NCBI GenBank assembly: GCA_024404915.1
Contig: JAKSPJ010000022.1
Span: 1 to 34,021 of the forward strand
Direction of reading: 5' to 3'
DNA from: Oscillospiraceae bacterium
GTDB lineage: Bacteria > Bacillota > Clostridia > Oscillospirales > Ruminococcaceae
DNA length: 34,021 nt
Below are positions 31,995 through 34,021 of this stretch, one piece after another; position 1 is the first letter of the stretch, and each line of letters begins with the position of its first letter. Below the pieces are notes generated by a model, which saw nothing but the letters and a program-made list of their open reading frames with translations, was not told where the DNA came from and searched no databases. A program made the translations under genes and the position numbers.

Positions 31995-33392
31995 TTATGT
32001 CTGCTGTTTCAGAAGCGCCTGCTTCATCAGGCTCAGATCGTATGCGTTCAGCTTCCCATCCTTACAGAAATCTGCCGCATCCGTTTTTTTCAGCTGCGTG
32101 CCCGGCAGAGCAAGCAGCCATTTCTGAAACAATACCGTATCAGAAATATTGAACGCTCCGTCATCATTCACGTCGCCCATGATTTCATCCGGCACTGCCG
32201 TCAGCGTTCTGGGCGTATAGGGCTTGCCGCCAATCTGATAAAGCTTTTTCTGCAGCTCCTGATCTGCCATCCTGCAGGCATCACGGTCATAATGGCCGCC
32301 GGGCGTAGACCACATAACAGGACAGTGGCCGGATTTGTATGCCTCCTCACAGACTGCGGATAAGAAGCGTCTTATGGATTCGGGTTCCTTGTTTTTGGTG
32401 GGACAGCCGTATTCTCCGATGATAACCGGTATGCCCTTATCCGTGAAATGTGTTTTCATCATTTTCATTTCATTGCGCAGAGATGCATAATCCGAGTCGC
32501 TGCCCCATGTCGGGATTGCCTTGCCCCAGTCTGCATCCTCCTCCAGAATTGCAAAGCCTGCCGGTGAGTAATAATGCACCGATATCGCCATACGGTTTGC
32601 CGGATCAGACGGCATTCTGAAAAGGTCATCACAGGTACGGTCAATGCCCGTGTTGTATCCGGAAATCAGAAGATGTCTTTCTGCATTGTTTCCCCCGGAT
32701 GTACGGATTACATCAACGAATTTCTGATTGATCTCATTGCAAAGGGCATAGGATTCCGCCTTTCCGTCCGTGCTGCCCCAGGGATTCCATATTTTATCCC
32801 ATCCAAGCTCCTCATTCTGGGATTCAAAAATCAGGAAGTCATCATAATCCTTGAAGCTGTCTGCAATCTGTTCCCACATGTGGGTATACCGCTTCATGCT
32901 TTCATTTTTGTCATCCGGGAAATTGTTTACCCAGCCGCCGTCCCAGTGAATATTGATAATCGCATACATACCGCTTTCCAGCGTCCAGTCAACCACCTCA
33001 TGCACTCGCTGGTCATATTCGGAATTGATGGTATAGGTACCGTCATGCTCCATCATATTTGACCAGGCAACAGGAATGCGAAGTACACCGAAGCCCTCTT
33101 TTGCAATGCCCTCAATCATTTCCTTTGTTATGACAGGACTGCCCCAGGCTGTTTCGTAATTGCCGGGCTTGCCCTCGCTCCATTTTGCAATCCAGTCTTC
33201 CTCATACCAGTTTGCACAGGATTCAAAGGTGTTGCCGAGATTGATGCCGATGCCCATATCCTTTACAAGGTCCAGCGTTGAAATATTACGCATAGCGGGC
33301 CGGGCATCCGCTGCACATGACGATACAGTTTCCACGCTGACAAGCATCATCATTCCTGCCATGACGGCAGACAGCAGTTTTGTTTTTTTCAT
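31995..33392 (-). CDS. GH5 endoglucanase-type glycoside hydrolase with dockerin
   Basis: A 465-residue secreted enzyme. A signal peptide (about 1-30) precedes a GH5 catalytic domain (about 35-395) of probable subfamily 4 type: MGIGINLGNTFESCANW, GFGVLRIPVAWSNMM, INIHWDGGW, the acid/base Asn193-Glu194 in FLIFESQNEELGW, SVHYYSPAGF, and the nucleophile Glu327 in IPVIIGEYGCPT. The C-terminus is a type I dockerin (GDVNDDGAFNISDTVLFQKW, FCKDGKLNAYDLSLMKQALL). It should cut beta-1,4-glucan or mixed-linkage glucan or xyloglucan as part of a cellulosome. The long Thr linker of the neighbours is absent. A GGGGG ribosome site precedes the ATG. Confidence 0.93.
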   Translation of the reverse strand: MKKTKLLSAVMAGMMMLVSVETVSSCAADARPAMRNISTLDLVKDMGIGINLGNTFESCANWYEEDWIAKWSEGKPGNYETAWGSPVITKEMIEGIAKEGFGVLRIPVAWSNMMEHDGTYTINSEYDQRVHEVVDWTLESGMYAIINIHWDGGWVNNFPDDKNESMKRYTHMWEQIADSFKDYDDFLIFESQNEELGWDKIWNPWGSTDGKAESYALCNEINQKFVDVIRTSGGNNAERHLLISGYNTGIDRTCDDLFRMPSDPANRMAISVHYYSPAGFAILEEDADWGKAIPTWGSDSDYASLRNEMKMMKTHFTDKGIPVIIGEYGCPTKNKEPESIRRFLSAVCEEAYKSGHCPVMWSTPGGHYDRDACRMADQELQKKLYQIGGKPYTPRTLTAVPDEIMGDVNDDGAFNISDTVLFQKWLLALPGTQLKKTDAADFCKDGKLNAYDLSLMKQALLKQQT

Positions 33393-33574
33393 AGATATTC
33401 CCCCTGAAATAATATAGTAATACTATTTTACGGGATATCTCACAGATATGCAATCCACATTTTGAGGAAATACTGGACAAAATGCATATCATTTCCAAAT
33501 TGTACTGCTGAATTGCCATGTGATTTTTATATCATGTTTTCTTGTAGGATTCCATCCATGGACAGGCGGATATA

Positions 33575-33603
33575 TTGACAAATGCGTTGTAATGGGATAT
33601 ATA
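33575..33603 (+). promoter_or_regulatory. Promoter of the PqqD-like gene
   Basis: TTGACA (33575-33580) and TATATA (33598-33603) are 17 bases apart, about 40 bases before the ATG at 33645. Confidence 0.7.
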
Positions 33604-33644
33604 TAGACAATGAATGAATATTGCAGAACCAGGGAGGAATCAGC

Positions 33645-33902
33645 ATGAAACTGAAAGCAAACTTTATGACACATATGGACGAGGATACACAGATTCTGAT
33701 TGATGTATCTGCGAAGTTCAGCGGCCTTGTGCGGAGCAATAAAACCGCATCTGAAATCGTGAATCTTCTCGGTAGGGAAACCACAGAAGCGGAAATCACA
33801 GCGGAAATGATGAGAAAGTATGATGCGTCTGAGGAAGTCATTGCCGCAGATGTCCACAGAATTGTTGCACAGCTCAGAAGCATAGGTGCGCTTGATAAGT
33901 GA
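33645..33902 (+). CDS. PqqD-like (RiPP recognition element) protein
   Basis: An 85-residue protein with the PqqD-family pattern: a strand (QILIDVSAKFSGLVRSNKTA), the helix SEIVNLLGRETTEAEITAEM, and a winged-helix end (VIAADVHRIVAQLRSIGALD). PqqD domains bind leader peptides in ribosomal peptide natural product pathways, and stand-alone forms also occur beside S24/S26 peptidase genes. GGGAGG before 33645 fixes the start; an upstream in-frame ATG at 33621 lacks one. A peptidase start overlaps its end. Whether a peptide pathway exists cannot be judged here. Confidence 0.8.
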   Translation: MKLKANFMTHMDEDTQILIDVSAKFSGLVRSNKTASEIVNLLGRETTEAEITAEMMRKYDASEEVIAADVHRIVAQLRSIGALDK

Positions 33903-33969
33903 TTTCCGCACAGAAATTGAAAAGCACGGAACGCTGGTATATACCAATGTGGGGGACAGCATGATGTGA
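33892..33969 (+). pseudogene. S24/S26 peptidase fragment, cut by an insertion
   Basis: From TTG at 33892, overlapping the PqqD-like gene, the frame reads ISDFRTEIEKHGTLVYTNVG and then DSMM before a stop. VGDSMMPL is the catalytic-serine motif of S26-type peptidases, often encoded next to PqqD-like genes. The frame ends right after the serine motif where an insertion-sequence-like terminus begins. The rest is presumably beyond the insertion. Confidence 0.6.
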
Positions 33970-34021
33970 TATACTCCCCTTAGAGTAGACACACGAAAAA
34001 ACAAAAGTGTGAAAACTCTAA
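33967..34021 (+). mobile_element. Probable insertion-sequence left end (IS3-like)
   Basis: The last 55 bases begin TGATATACTCCCCTTAGAG and AGTAGACAC, which resemble IS3-family terminal repeats of Firmicutes from memory. The peptidase frame stops at this point. No transposase is visible because the window ends, so the family call is tentative. Confidence 0.4.

Overview
The window looks like a chromosome segment of a cellulolytic Ruminococcus-type gut or rumen Firmicute. The evidence is secreted proteins ending in type I dockerins, Thr-rich linkers, a GH5 cellulase with dockerin, AGGAGG ribosome sites, consensus sigma-A promoters, and mobile-element genes of clostridial type. The species cannot be fixed from sequence alone.

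Layout. (1) 1-117 is the end of a dockerin gene. (2) 253-10116 is an accessory block resembling the early/SOS region of a prophage or integrative element. A leftward cluster encodes an S24 (LexA/CI-like) repressor, a small conserved protein, a Y-family DNA polymerase, a YolD-like protein and small unknowns. A separate two-gene unit encodes an HhH protein and an HExxH protein. Rightward and divergent from the repressor is a 777-residue protein with an ImmA/IrrE-type HExxH centre and a C-terminal helix-turn-helix. The shared intergenic region has two consensus promoters, each with its -35 box inside a TTACA-type operator. A 645-base gene-free stretch with inverted repeats and a long RNA-like hairpin precedes three small early genes, the last of which (DUF2800) is broken. 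(3) 10117-18548 is a recombinase-rich block: a serine-recombinase fragment, a full large serine recombinase, an Rpn-type nuclease gene with a detached copy of its own C-terminal tail, an XRE regulator, and a four-gene overlapping operon (RecA-like ATPase, serine recombinase, two small proteins sharing a domain with the recombinase C-terminus). (4) 18549-19423 holds a DegT aminotransferase fragment abutting a frameshifted membrane-protein gene.

(5) 19536-29777 is dominated by secreted peptidoglycan hydrolases that carry dockerins: a tail-lysozyme-like protein, an M23-type protein with three peptidoglycan-binding repeats, and a second M23-type protein. The first two share an apparently identical 660-bp 3' end. 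Among them lie a frameshifted lipoprotein gene and a winged-helix/TPR/PP2C fusion protein. (6) 29781-31990 is a frameshifted purine permease and a small zinc-ribbon membrane protein between perfect 65-bp inverted repeats, with a dense hairpin array. (7) 31995-34021 holds a GH5 cellulase with dockerin, a PqqD-like protein, and an S24/S26 peptidase cut short by what looks like an insertion-sequence end.

The most promising little-described candidates are the ATPase/serine-recombinase/accessory operon, the Rpn nuclease with an internal start and a separately encoded tail, the repressor/metallopeptidase switch, the dockerin-borne peptidoglycan hydrolases, and the DNA-binding PP2C protein. Several one-base indels at or near homopolymers in 19-31 kb may be assembly errors rather than true mutations.
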